A stretch of DNA of 39,709 nt from Saprolegnia diclina VS20. Its lineage: Eukaryota; Oomycota; Saprolegniomycetes; Saprolegniales; Saprolegniaceae. Below, one piece after another: positions 10,401-22,782 of this stretch. Numbering within the stretch: position 1 is the first letter of the stretch; each line of letters starts with the position of its first letter. The position numbers were made by a program, and so were the translations under genes. The stretch spans positions 2,019-41,727 of the forward strand of contig NW_008246149.1 of NCBI RefSeq assembly GCF_000281045.1. Reading direction: 5' to 3'. The notes under the pieces are model-generated. The model was not told the origin of the DNA. It saw nothing but the letters and a program-made list of their open reading frames with translations, and searched no databases.

Positions 10401-13400
10401 GCAAAATCGGTTCGTGCTTGTTGGGCAGCCGCTCACGCCACGTATTGATGCTCGGCTTGAGGTTCGGGAGCGTGTGCGCGGCGCTCGCCGCCTTGATCTC
10501 GGCCATCATCGCGATCGACTCCTTGGCTTCGACAAACTGCTGAAAGAGGTGCAGCAGCGGAATGTGCGCGTTCGAGAGGAGCCGGGGCAGACCTTGCCAC
10601 TGGTGCAACGCCATGTCGACCATCTGCGAACTCAAACTGTCCATCTGCGGCTTCTTGTCGCCGTCGAGGATCGCAATGTAGAGCTTCTTGAGCCGCACGG
10701 ACGGCGACCCGGCCTCGGACGCAGCCTGGATCGACGACGCATGCAAGAGTTGCTTGGCGGTCGTCCAGTCGCCGCGCTTCCAGCAGCAGTCGAGCAAGAG
10801 CTCTTGGTTCTGCGTCGCCTTGGCAAAGTCGTGCAGCAGCGGCCATTGGCAGAGGTGGTTGACGCAGCTCACCCACTGCGTCTCGAGCACCTTGAGCTCA
10901 AACGCACTCGACTCGATCTTGAGCTGCTTCGACGTCTGCGACAGCGCCTGAAAATACACGTCCTGGGCCTCGTGCAAATAGCCTTGCGCCTGCAAATGCA
11001 GCGCCATGCGCGTCTCGGGCTTGATGCACGCCTGCACGTTGAGACCGACCTGCCAGTCGAGCTCGTGCAGCTCCGCGTAGATGCCGTGGAGCACATCGAC
11101 CCAGCGCTCGCGGTCTTCAAGCAGCGTCGTCGGACTCAATACCATGTACTCGGCGATGCGGCACACCTGGCCCCACACGTTGTACGTGTTCGCAAGGTAT
11201 AAGAGCAGCTCGGCCGTAAACACGGGCATCGGGTACGCCAGAGCAATGCCATCCATGAGCGTCTGCACCACGTTGTGGCGCCGCGCGGTCGCCAGCGGCA
11301 GTCGGAGCTCGCGCCGATGGTAGCGCATCGAGAGCAGCCGCAAGAGGTTCTGCGTCGGGCCCATGAGGTCCATCGGGTTGAGAAGCGTCCACGCCTGCGG
11401 AAACACCGACGCCCACAGCGCGTTCGCCATGTCCAAGTCCACATGCACGAGGCTGCAGAGCGGCGAGAGCAAGTCGTTGCTGCTGCACTCGCGCCAGCTG
11501 GCAAGCACCACGAGGTGGTCGGCCCAGAGCGGCATCGCCACAAGCGCTGCGTTGGCCGCGTCGCCCGTGGTCAGCGCCGGCAGCGGCGCGCCGGTTGTCG
11601 CGATCGGCGCTGTCACCGAGACGCTCGTCAAGAGCAACTTGACCGCGACGACGGGCCAGAACCGGGTACCGCACGCCTGCCAGTCGTGCTCGAGGATGTA
11701 CTTGAGCTTGGACGTCGTCGAGTCGCCACTGGCCTTGGCAAAGTGCGCAAAGAACTGCCGCCGGAGCGCCACGTCGCTCGCGAGAAGGCCCGTCGTCGCC
11801 GCGCCGTGGACGCTGGCGTACAGCGGGTTCGTATCGGACGTCGCGCAGATGCTGAGCACGAGGTCGTGGTACTCGGCCAAGAGCGGCTGCGCCGAGATCT
11901 CGTGGAGGCGGTCAAATGTCGCCATCTTACTCAAGAGCGCGACCTTGTCCTTGATCGTAAACACCGACGACGCGTCGTCCTTGACCATCTTGGCCACGAT
12001 TTTGGTGATGCTCAAGAGCAGCGGAATGTGGCTCGAGTGCTCGAGGCAGTGCGACATGAGGTGCACAAACATGCGCGCGAGCTCGCTCGACTCGAACGTG
12101 CACAGCGCGAGGAGCTTGAAGCACGAAATGAGCATGTCCATGTACACCTTCCGGCCCGCAATTGTCGACGCAGGGACGCCGATCGGGCGCTTCGACTTGG
12201 GCAAGACCGGCGTCGCCTTTGTAGATTTCGCATCTTTCGGGCTATTGACGGCCGCCGCTGCCTTCTTCTTCTTCGCAGCGTTCCCACCCGCTTCGTCCTT
12301 GGTCTTCTTGGTCCGCACCGTGTTGTTGACCGTCAGCGACGACCGACCGGTCGCGAGCTGCGCGTACTCGTGCGCAATCGCGAGGCTCGGCGTCGCCATG
12401 ACGCGGTCCTTTGCATGCGCGCCCGCCGAGACACCGACGTCCGTCCCGCCGATCGAGCCTTCGAGCGAAGACGCCGGCTTGGCGATCGAAACGACGTGCT
12501 GCAGATGCTCCTTTGTGAGGCGCTGCGCAAGCTTGATGAGCGACGGTGCAAACAAATCGATGAACTTTGTCGACGCCGGCGCCAACTCACTGAGGAGCTT
12601 GAGCATGTACGCGCCGGGACTGCTCAGCCGCGCCGACGCGGCCGATGCGCTTGGCGAGTTGGCAAACAGCTGCCGCATGCGCGCGGCTTCATGGTTGATC
12701 ATCGGGTTGAGCGCGCTCTGACTCGACGTCGCCGGCGACGACAAGAGCGCCGCGTCCGGCGTCGGCGGCTTGGCCTTGCTCGTGCTCGGGCTGCTGATAT
12801 TCGTCGTTGGCGTCGACAGCGGCGCGTCACTCGGCACGGCCGCGGCCTTGAGCAAGCGTTCGTTCAAAATATCCCGCAGCCACGTGTAAAATTTACACGC
12901 GACGAGCTGCGGCGGCGCCTTCTCTGGCGGGTACAACTAGAGGCCCATCATCAGGGCTCCGAGCAACACAAAGAACTATGTACCTCGATCATATGCTTGA
13001 GGTACTGCGTCAGTTGATGCTGCACGTCGTTGTGCTGGCGGTCAAAGCACGGCTCGAGCAGCTTCATGATGCGCGGCGCGTACTGCACCACGTACGGGAC
13101 CGGTCGGTTCGACTGCGCGATGACCTGCGGCGAGATGAGCGTGTTCAAAATGCCCAGAACCGCGTTCAGGATCGCGAGCGACGCCAGCGGCGCCGACTTG
13201 TGCACGCTCAGAAACGACGGCATCGACGTTGCCGGCGCGTCCGATGGCGGCGGCGCCTTTGCGTGCAGAATGATCACCTCGGCCGTCACCGCAATGAGCT
13301 TGTCAAAGTACGAGAACCGGATCGACGCCGACGGCCAGAGGTGCAGCGCGCGGTGAAAGAGCTCGCCGCACGTTTTCGAGAGCCGGTTCGTCTCTTGCTT

Positions 13401-16400
13401 GTCGGCGCACGCGAGTGCAAAGCGGAATGCAAAGTTGACGATGAGGTCCGTCATGGCGCCCGTGAGCTCAAAGTCGTCTTCGTTCAAGAGCACGGCTTCG
13501 GCTTCGGTCGTCGTCTCGGTCGGCGCGCCCGGCACAAACGTCTCGCCCACCTTTTGACGCTTGTCACTGCTGCCGTCACTCGTAGCCGCCTCCGCGTCGG
13601 ACGCCGCGCGTTTTTTCGACGCCGGCGCCTTGTCCGAGACGCGCTGGCGCCGCGTGAGCTCCCACGCAATCACCAGGTCGACGACCGAGACCGCGAGCCG
13701 CCGGTTGTCCTGCGTGCTGCTCGGCGGAATCGCGAGCCGGTTGAGTGAGTTGACCATCAGCGGGATAAACTGCCCGCGGAACGGGTAAAAGAGCGACGGC
13801 TGGCGCACGACGAGGTACCAAATGTGCACCAACTGCTGCAAAATGTGCCCTTCTTCGAACGCAATCTTCTTGGTCCACTTGATCGCCTTGATAAACTCGT
13901 GGGGCGGGAGCCGCGTCGGCAGCGCCGGCAGCAAAATGTCAAACGCTTTGCGCACGAGGAAGCGCGAGTCGAGCTCGTACGTCCGGAGGAGCGCCACGTA
14001 CACTTGCAGCACAATCTTCGGCGGCGTGTCGTACACGGAAATGAACCGACACACGTTCACGTAGGCCCAGAGCTTGGACGTGAGGTCTTGTGCTTTGAGA
14101 TGGTTCCACGCAAACTTGATCACTTCTTTTCGGTGGTCCGTCACGTACCGGCTCATGTGCTGGATCAATAGCGTGCCGAGCTTGAGCAGCTCGATGCGCA
14201 GCGCCTGGAACGTGTCTTGCGGGTAGTCCTTGCTCGCGAGGATCTCCCGGAGCATGAGCATGACAGCGTCCGGGTCCATCACGTCGGCGTTGTTCGTGTT
14301 CGGGTCGTCAAACGACGTGTGCAGTAGCGGCATGATGAGCAGCTGGATCGCATGCACCTTGAGCTCTTCGGTCGCGGCTTGGTCGCGCAGCATGCCGAGG
14401 AAGAGGTGAACAATCGCGCGTTTGTGGGACGGTGCGTACTTCGCGGCCACTTCGTCGCGGTAGAACGCTCGGAGAAACGTAAAGTCAAACGACGTCGGAT
14501 GCAAAAACACGGGCAGCAGATCCAAGAGCACTTGCACGTCGTCGGGCTTGGCGCGACAGTACTGGATGAGCACCTTGACGAGCAGCTTCGACTCGAGATG
14601 GTACCGGATCGGCAGTCGGTCTTGTGCCTGGAGCCGCTGGACGCGCGTCGGCGACTTCCACAGCTTTTGAATGCACTCGACCATCCCGTTGGACGCGGAT
14701 GCGAGCCAGTGCGGCTCAAGCTTGCACAGCGAGCGCACGAGCCGGAGGCCTTGGTAGTGCAATTCGAGGGCTTCGAGCTGCGGCTTGGTCGCGTACTGCG
14801 CACTGACGCTGCTTGGCACGGGGCTGCTCATGCTGCTGCTCGGCGAGACGAGCGCGGGCGACGCCGAGAGCTGCCGCGCCATCTTGGCCTGCGCCTGCTG
14901 CTTGGCCACCTGCACGTACTGCGACTGGGCTTGCTTGGCGCGCTCCTGCGCGTCCGCGAGCTTGAGCCCTTGGGCCTTGGCCGTCGCGAGGGCTTGTGCG
15001 TGCACCTTTTGCGCGTTCACTTGGATCTGCGCCTGGAGCTGCGCCTGCTGCGTCGTCATCGCGCTCGGCAGACTCATTGGCATGGGCGGCATCTGCAAAT
15101 GCTTGGCAATGTAGTCCTTCATCACCTGCTGCGCGCGCGCCTGCGCCTGGACGAGCGAGAGACCTTGGGCCTGCGCCGCCGCGAGCGTCTGCGCATGGAG
15201 CTTCTGTGCCGTCGCCTGGATCTGCACCTGCGTCGGGCTCTTCATCACGGGCGCGGCCTTCGCGAGAAACGCGGCGCGAGCCAATTTTCCTTTTTGCTCG
15301 GCCGCCGACGCCGAGAGGCCTTGGGCGTTCGCCGCCGCAATCGCTTGCGACGCTGCTTTGGCCGCCTGCACCTGAATCTGCGCCTGGAGCTTGACGTCGT
15401 CGTCGACTTCTGGGGCGGGCGACGGCACCGGCGACTTGAGCGCGTGGGCAAACGTGGCAGCGATGATCGCGTCCGTGCCCGCGTCCGACGTCAAAACCGC
15501 GCGCAGTGGCGATGCCATTGGGAGCTTGACGAGCTGCTGGAAGAGCGCCGAGTACGTCGACTCGACGAGCCGGTCGCGCGTCAAGAAGAACGTGACCGCC
15601 TGCGCCGCGTACCGGTTTAAGAAGCGCACCAACGGCACACGGTACGGCGAGCTGAGCTTCCCAAAGCTGCCATACTTGGGCAAGACGCCCTCGAGCTCCA
15701 CAACGCACGAAACAAGCGGCTCTAGGAACGTGTCGGACGGCGGCAGCAAATGAAACAAGTCGACGATCGCCGCTGCCACGTTGGGCTCGTCACCGCGCTT
15801 CCAGATGCCCGCCTTGATGATGCGGTCGGGGTCGCGCCACTGCCGGAGGTGCTCGAGGAGCTTCTCACCGAGCGTAACGTTGAAGCAGCTGCTCAGGAGA
15901 CCGAGGAGGCGCCCGAGACCTTCCAGCAGCGGGATCGTGAGCTTGCGGTAGTCGGCGAGGTTCAAAAGCACCGGGCGAAGGCACTGCTGAAGCAGCTCTT
16001 TCGGTAGCGACCGCTCGTTCGTGCGCTTGTTCATCAAGATGACATCCGTGAGGGCTTGCTGCGCCACGTCGAGCAGCGCTGTCGGCTGGCCCGTGAGGTA
16101 CTTGAAGAAGACACCTACAAACCGATTCCGCGCGTCCTGGTGCTGCGTGAGGAGGTCGTCGTTCACGAACGCCGCGCGCAGGAGCTGAATCGCTGCGATG
16201 CGCAGCTGGCACATTTGCGAGAGCCCGAACGGGTACTCGGAGCCGCTCAAGTTTTCGCTTAGCGTCGGGAGCGTCGACGCCGGCGACGACGCTTCGGACG
16301 TTGGCGACGACGACCCCGACCCGTCTTCCGAGACAAGACTCCAGACTTCTTGGAGAAAGATGAGCAGGTCCTTGTTGAGCGAGAAGAGCGGCGGCGAGAG

Positions 16401-19400
16401 CGAGAGGCAGTACGCCATGCCATCAATGTACCCGGACCGCGTCCCGAGCGGCAAGAGGCGCAGACTTGTGCCCATGATCTGCTTGGCGAGCACGAGCTGG
16501 TACGGCCGGAGCAGCGCCGAGACCGAGCCGCCCGTGCACGTGGCAAACACGTCGACCGCATCTTTTGCAAACTTGCGCACCGACGCGCTCGAGCTCAAGA
16601 GCTCCGAGACGAGAAGCAAGAACACCTCCGTGTTGTAGTCCGAGAGCATGGCCACGGGCGCCGCGCCAAGCGAACCGCCGAGGTCCAACGGCGTTGTCTC
16701 TTCGATGAGGTCGTCGAGCATGTCAATGTCGTCCAGCTTGGGCACAAACGGCGCGTGGCACTTGTGCAGCAGTGCGAGGAACGTCGCGCCAGCCTCTTCG
16801 CTGACACCGGCCGTCACTTCGGACGGGTGGTCGGCGAGGACAAAGAGCAAACTCCGCACGATCCCGAGCTCGTTCTCACGGCACCAGTCGACCGAGAGCC
16901 GGCCAATGAGCCGACTCAGGCCGCGCGCGCCGCCGAGTTTGTGGCGCCACGAGCTCTTGTCGTAGCACGCGTGCGTGCAAATGTCGCAAATGCCGTTGAG
17001 AAGCGCACCGCTCTGACCGACGTCGTCCTTGTCGCCGCAGACCGCGTCGACAACGTCGAGCACAATGTCCAGCGCTTTGTACCCGACGGCCACCACCTTG
17101 TCGTCGGCGTCGGCAAGCACATCAACGAGCACTTCAAAGACGACAAAGGGATCGAGCGCCGCGACCACGTCTTCGTCTAGCAGCGGCAGCCCATAGTACG
17201 CCTCACGGTACGTCTCAATGCGCGCTGTGGTCCCCAGCATGCGCCCTGGCGACAAACCGCGCGGTCCCGGAACAATTGAGGCTTTCAGCAGTCCTTGCAG
17301 CACGTCCGGATTTGGCAGTGTACGCCGCGACCGCGAGAGGACGACGGTTGTTACGTGCACGCAGACGCTACGCAAGAGAGGCCACGCGTCGCCAGCCAAG
17401 TCGACGTCGGCGACGCACTCGCAGAGCGTTCGCAGCACGGTTTTGAGCACGTCTTGCTCGGCGACGACCTTGTCGCGCGACGGCGTCGGGTAGTTGCAGC
17501 TCGCCACGACCCCTTCTTCCAGCTCCTTGGCAATTGTGCTTTTGGCCGCATCGTCCGCGCCGGGGGTCGGTGCCGCCACATGCGACAGCGTCGCCAGATC
17601 GAGTCCGCTCAGCTGCAACTGTGCGGCCAGCGAATGCTTGAGAAAGGCAAAAGCATCCTTCTTTTGGGCCAAGACCGTCGCGTGGACACGCAAGATCGTG
17701 TCGGCTTCGAGCTGCAGCGTTTTTTCGTCCTTCTCGAGCACGAGGTTGGCGCTGCTGTCGTCGTCGTCGGCCGCCGGCGATTCGATGCGTCCGGTCGGCG
17801 CCGGCGCCTCGGGCTTGGTCGACGCCGTGCGCTTGGCGTAGTCCCGGAGCAGCACGCAGACACGCGTGACGTGTACGTCGAGCGGCAGACTCAGGAAAGC
17901 CTCCTTCTCCCAACGCATGCTGAGCACGAGGCCGTCGAGGTTGCTTCGACGGTGCTCGACCAAGAGCACGTCATTCGTAAACTGCCGGTTGCGGCCGCCG
18001 ATTTTGCCGAGAATTCGCATCGCGAGCTCGCCATACGGGTACGGCGGCGGGTGCAGATGCGAGTTGAGCGCTTCAATGATCTCGGTCAAGAGGCGGTCTT
18101 GGGACGTCATGATTGGGTACAAAAAGTCGGGGTTGAGGTTGTCGACCCAGTACTCGAGCGTCCGGAGCCCGAGGTTTGCGAGCTCGCCTTTCGAGAGCAT
18201 GGCCGCGACGACCGACTTCATGAGCGACGGCAAGTACTGCAAGAGCGAGCTCAGGCGCGCTGGGATCGTCAAGCAGAGCTCGAGGAGCACGTCTTGCAGC
18301 GCCGGCTTTTGGATGTGCGCCTGGAGCCGCATGAGCGCCGACAACAAACCTGGCAGCAGCGGCAGCACTTCCTTGTAAAAGTTCTCAAACTTGACGCCCG
18401 AGATCGACCGAAACAGCGCCCGCAGCAAGAGCAAGTAGTTGTCCGGTGCGGTCGTGTGCGTCGCCTTGGTCAAGCACGCCACAATGATCGTCTTGAGGTG
18501 TGGAAACAGCGCCGTCTCGTTGGCCTTGAAGAGCGTGACCGAGCCAAACACAATCTTGAAGAGCCGGAGGACAATCGACGCTTCGTGCGGCGGCGCCACG
18601 GGCCGAAGCCGCTCAAATACGAGGCTCTCCATCGAGCAAATCTTGTCGTGGCGGTCGAGATCCGGCACGTCGCTCGAGCACGCGACACCGAGCACGTCCA
18701 TGCGCGTCACGAGGAACGTGAGGAGGATCTCGGCAAACCAGCAGCTCACGTTGGCGTTGGCCAAAAAGTGCTGCGGCACGGTCAAGATCGCGTGGTCCTG
18801 CAGAATGCACTCGTAGAGGAGCTTCATGTTGGAGAGGAAGAGGTCCCGGAAGTCCGACGCGTCGAGGACTGTGAACGCGCCCGCAAAGTGGTCGAGCATC
18901 TGCTTCTCCTCCGAGACCGAGCTCTCCGAGAGCGTGTACAAAATGAAGCAGCGCAGACCGTTCTGCAGCACTTTGGCAATCAACGCGCGCTCGTCGTCGG
19001 TGAGCGGGTACACGTGCGTCGCATCGACCTCGGATGCCGAGGACGACGCGACGCTACCGGCCGCCGTGTCCATGCTCGTCAGGTCCTTCGCATGCGGGTT
19101 CCGGTAGTTGGCAGTGCACCAAATGACCGCGCGGATACCCAGAATCATCGTGCGGAGGAGCGACTTGACGTCCCGGAGCGTCGGCTCCTCTTCCGGCAAG
19201 CCGACGTACGACTGCTGCATCGTCTCGTACGGCGAGAGGAGGCTCTTGAGCTTGGCGTCGACGTCGGAGAGCACCTCAATCGGCTTGGGCACGAGGTCCG
19301 ACATTTTGATCTTGTCCATCGCGCCGCCTTCCAGTGGGTCGCCAAGCTTCTCGCTCGTTGCCGACGTCGACGAGAGCGAGAGTACAATTGGCAGCTGGTG

Positions 19401-20831
19401 CAACGTCGTGCCAAACTTGGTTGCGATCGTGAGCAGGATGCGTGAGAGAATGTTGCGGCCGCGCCAGCCGTCCGCGTCTTCATTCTTGGCGCTAATGTCG
19501 ACGAGGTTGAGGAGAAGCCGGATCGCGGTCGTCTGGATCGGCACGGGCAGCGTCGGGTCATGGATGCGCTTGCCGTAAAACGCCACAATCTTGCTCACTT
19601 GGGGCAGCGTGAGCATGTCGCGGACGTGGTGCACCATGTCGGCGAGCGTCGAGTACGCCAACGGCCGAATCTGGTAGTACGCGCAGCGTCCTTTCCCGAT
19701 CAGCACGTCGTCGTCGAGGAGGAGCTCGAGCTGACCGTAAAAACCCCGGCGAAAATCCGTCGAGAGGATGTGGCGCGCGGCGACAAACACGTCTTTTCGG
19801 AGGACGAACGCGTCTTTCGGGCACGCCATGAGCAATTTTACCGTGTTTTCGCAGATGCTGTCCTGGAAGGGCCGCATGAGCAGCGCAAAGCCGCGCAATA
19901 AATACGTCACAAACGAAAGCGTCTTGACTTGGCAGTCGAGAAAGTCGACGTACTTGGACGGGTACAACTTGGGCGCGAGCTCCGGACAGCGCAGCGACAA
20001 GGTCGACATCATGAGCGGCACGAGGATCGGGATGTAGTTCTCAATGTAGTTGGGGTAGCACTGGAAGAGCAGCATGATGATCAGAGGAAACTCGGCCATG
20101 GTCTTGAACGACTCGCTGCCTTGGCACAAGACGACGACGACGTCGCTGTTACTGTCGTGGGCCGTGCTCGTCGACGGTGCGGTCGTCGTCGGCGTGGCGC
20201 TACTGCCCGACTCGTCGTCCTTGGTCTCCTCCGTGTCGTCGGCACCCATCGGATCGTCCTTGGTCGCGCTTGTCGCGTCGGTGACGGCCAGCTTGGTCGT
20301 CTCGATAATCGATGGTGTCGTCGCCGGTGGCGTGGTCCCGATCGGCGCCAACGGCGGCTCCGGTGGGCCCGAGAACTGCTTCTTCATGATGAGCTGAATG
20401 TTCTTGTACATCTTCTGGCTCTGCTCCAGGAACGGTTGTACTTCATTCTTGAGGCCTGGCCGGTAATTGCGGTGCAAGTCAAAGATGGTCTTGAGCGCAA
20501 TGAGGCAGTTGTCGACGTTGTCGACCGTGAGCACCTCCATGAGCAGATGCAAGAGGCGACTCGCGTACGGCTTGAGCGCTTCGTTGTACGGCAGTCGGTT
20601 CAGGATCTGCAGCGTGAGCTTCCGACACTTGTTCTTGTCGTTGTTGGTAAACTGCGGCGGGACCTGCGTGCGCAGCATCATCTGGAAGACCGGGAAGAGC
20701 GCTTCGAGGATCCGCGGCAGCTGCGGCGTGAGGAAGACGTCCGCGTGCTTGTAGAGCTCCGAGAGCTCCTTCAGCCGCGCGCCCACGTCGAGGCTCAGGA
20801 GGCCCCGGCGGATGGTCTCGAGGTTGTTCAT
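7455..20831 (-). CDS. TRRAP: Tra1/TRRAP, PIKK-family scaffold pseudokinase
   Basis: This is the activator-binding scaffold of SAGA and NuA4-type histone acetyltransferase complexes in the nucleus. Exons: 20831-12984, 12936-9682, 9628-8366, 8313-8215, 8159-7455. The introns are 47, 53, 52 and 55 nt, all in phase 0. The product is ~4389 residues, longer than yeast Tra1 (~3744) or human TRRAP (~3860). The N-terminal ~2600 residues are HEAT-like helices, starting with a TRRAP-like block (LNRLPYNEALKPY). FAT-like repeats follow in exon 2. A PI3K-like domain spans ~4000-4340 (GGNNGKHYSFLVQ; IPKVIPLTPRVRLMEDN), and the FATC tail ends YPTWFPWL, like TRRAP's HPWL. The usual kinase HRD-type loop and DFG are not present, as in other Tra1 proteins, so it should be inactive. 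A repeat insertion lies at ~1814-1980. The first exon is 7.8 kb without an intron. Confidence 0.95.
14900..15392 (-). repeat. Three-copy Ala/Gln-rich repeat block inside Tra1
   Basis: Residues ~1814-1980 of the Tra1 product hold three copies of a ~40-residue motif that begins QIQ(V/A) and continues AxKxxxQxxAxAxAQGL, followed by a second Ala/Gln/Arg helix. The copies start near 15386, 15230 and 15035 and are separated by linkers of different length (start-to-start ~52 and ~65 residues). A Ser/Pro linker rich in SPSSSMSSPVP follows. This looks like a helical or coiled-coil insertion in the HEAT scaffold. I do not recall such a block in yeast or human Tra1. Confidence 0.8.
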
Positions 20832-21399
20832 GCCACGCCCAAACTTTGGCGAACTTGGGCCTCAATTCACCTCCCTTATTCCCGCACCATCGTATCCGGA
20901 AATTGGAAAAAGGCGCGAATGCCGATTTCAAGCACCCTTATTCGCGGCATGTGCCTAGGATCTAGTGGTTCCCATCGCGTCAACTCGCACGGTCGCCACG
21001 CACCTCGAAAGCGCCCACGGTACCGCATGCACGACTTACCACCTCGTCCCATTCGTCTATAAACCACCGGTTTTCAACAAGGTCTTGCTGCTGCACCTCC
21101 CAATCTCTGGTCGCATAGATGTCCTCCCGCTGCCTAATTCAACAGCACTTCGAATCAAGGTCGCAATACTCAAGTCCCGAGCGCAATATTATTGTACCAA
21201 GACCTGCGAATGGTATGCAGCTGCTTAAGAACGGCTATTGCAAAGCTGTTCATGCGGCCGAGCAAGCAAACAGCATCACATTAGAATCCGGATTTCACCG
21301 TTGGGCGTAGATTCGGCATTAAATGCCACATTTAAGACGACGGAATTGCCGAATGTAATGGGCAAGGATTCCGGATAACGGTGGCCATTTCGCACCAAG
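20832..21399. other. Divergent intergenic region, Tra1 and AARSD1 promoters
   Basis: 568 bp separate the start codons of Tra1 (minus) and the tRNA-editing gene (plus). No convincing coding frame is present. It must hold both 5' UTRs and core promoters. I see no clear repeat or motif. Confidence 0.6.
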
Positions 21400-22678
21400 A
21401 TGTCGGCCGCGCTCGGACGGCTGGCGTGCCAGCGCAACTCGTTCTTGAAGGAGCTCGCGACGACTGTTGTCTCGTGCGTCCGCGCGCCCAAGCTCAAAGA
21501 CACCTTCAACGTCGTCTGCGCGGACAGCGTCATCTTCCCGGAGGGCGGCGGCCAGCCCGGCGATCTCGGCGCTCTGCAGCTGCAAGGCGCGACCTTTGCC
21601 GTGACCAAGGCCTTTCCCGAGAACGGCCACTGCGTGCTGCAGACGAGCCATGAGTTTCAGGCCGGTGACAGCGTGCTCATGACGCTGGACTGGCCCCGCC
21701 GCCACGACCACATGCAGCAGCACTCGGCGCAGCACCTCATCTCGGCGATCGCCGAGACGACGCTGGGCGTCGACACGACCACGTGGTCGCTCGGCCTCGT
21801 GCGCTGCAACGTCGAGTTCAACTCGACGTCGCTGACCTCTGCGCAGCTCGACGCGCTTGAGGCGGCCGTCAACGACGCGATTGCCGCCGCCCGTCCGGTC
21901 TCGACACATTACAAGGACGAGACCTCGGACGTCCGCATCGTCGTCATGGACCAGCTCGATAGCAACCCGTGCTGTGGCACGCACGTTCAGCACACGGGCC
22001 AGCTCCAGGTAGAGCCACCTTGGTCTACGAGGACGGCGCGTCTCAGCCTCCGAACTTGTAGTGCGTCAAGTTTCTCTACTCGGAGGTGGCGCGTGGCTGC
22101 ACGCGCGTCTGGTTCGTCGCGGGCAACCGCGTCTTCAAGGAGTTTACGACCATGTACATACATCGCTTTGAACATCGTATGCAGATGCGCGAACTTCGGC
22201 CGCGTGTAGGTTTGAACGCGAACGCGCCGCGACAAAGCTGTGGAGCTGTGCGCCCGAAGAGCACAACGAGCGTCTCGCTAAGCTTCTCCAGGCGCAGTCG
22301 GCCGCTGCGAAAGAGCAAAAGGCGCTGCGGCTCGAACTCGCGCACCTCGTTGCGCAGCAGCTTCTTGCGTCGTCGGCCAACGACTCGTATGCGATGCTGC
22401 ACCGCGACGACGCCGACGCTGCGTTCCTCCAAGCTATCTCGCTGGCGTTCACGACATCCTCGCCCAAGGTCCTTCTGCTCACGTCGGGCAACCCCAAGAG
22501 CGGCGAGGGTGCCATGGTGCTTGCTGGTCCCGAAGCCTTTGTGGCAGCCGAGGCCAAGACGGTCGCGGGCCTCCTGGACGGCAAGGGCGGCGGTCGCAAG
22601 GGGCTCTTCCAGGGCAAGGTCAAGAACGTCGGCAATCTCGACGCTGTCCGCGCGCACTTGGCGACCCTGCACCTCTGA
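21400..22678 (+). CDS. AARSD1: Alanyl-tRNA editing protein, AlaX-II/AARSD1 type
   Basis: This is a free-standing editing domain that hydrolyses mischarged Ser-tRNA(Ala). Exons: 21400-22008, 22062-22153, 22210-22678 (389 residues; human AARSD1 ~412), with introns of 53 and 56 nt. The N-terminal beta-barrel has the glycine motif PEGGGQPGD (~48-55). The zinc/active-site motif HxxxH is at 108-112 (QQHSAQHL), and the second CxxxH motif is at 191-195 (CCGTH). The C-terminal part has a helical segment (KLWSCAPEEHNERLAKLLQ) and a DHHA1-like end (GGGRKGLFQGK). The second intron splits the ATG codon in FTTMFERE. Residues are conserved, so activity is expected. A cytosolic location is inferred, as no targeting peptide is apparent. 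It converges on the Tubby gene, 104 bp between stops. Confidence 0.92.
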
Positions 22679-22782
22679 GGCAAATTCCGCGTGATACATA
22701 CACTAGTATTTCTTTAGTCGTCGTAGAAAGAGAAGTAGTTGCGTGTAAACAAGCTCGTGGAGCGGTTCGACGGCGAGGCCAT

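Noticed and set aside
17295-19445. 716-codon plus-strand frame opposite Tra1 (also 11275-13017, 14352-15620, 9859-11202)
   Set aside because: Antisense shadows of conserved Tra1 coding sequence, with Arg/Val/His/Gln-rich nonsense composition.
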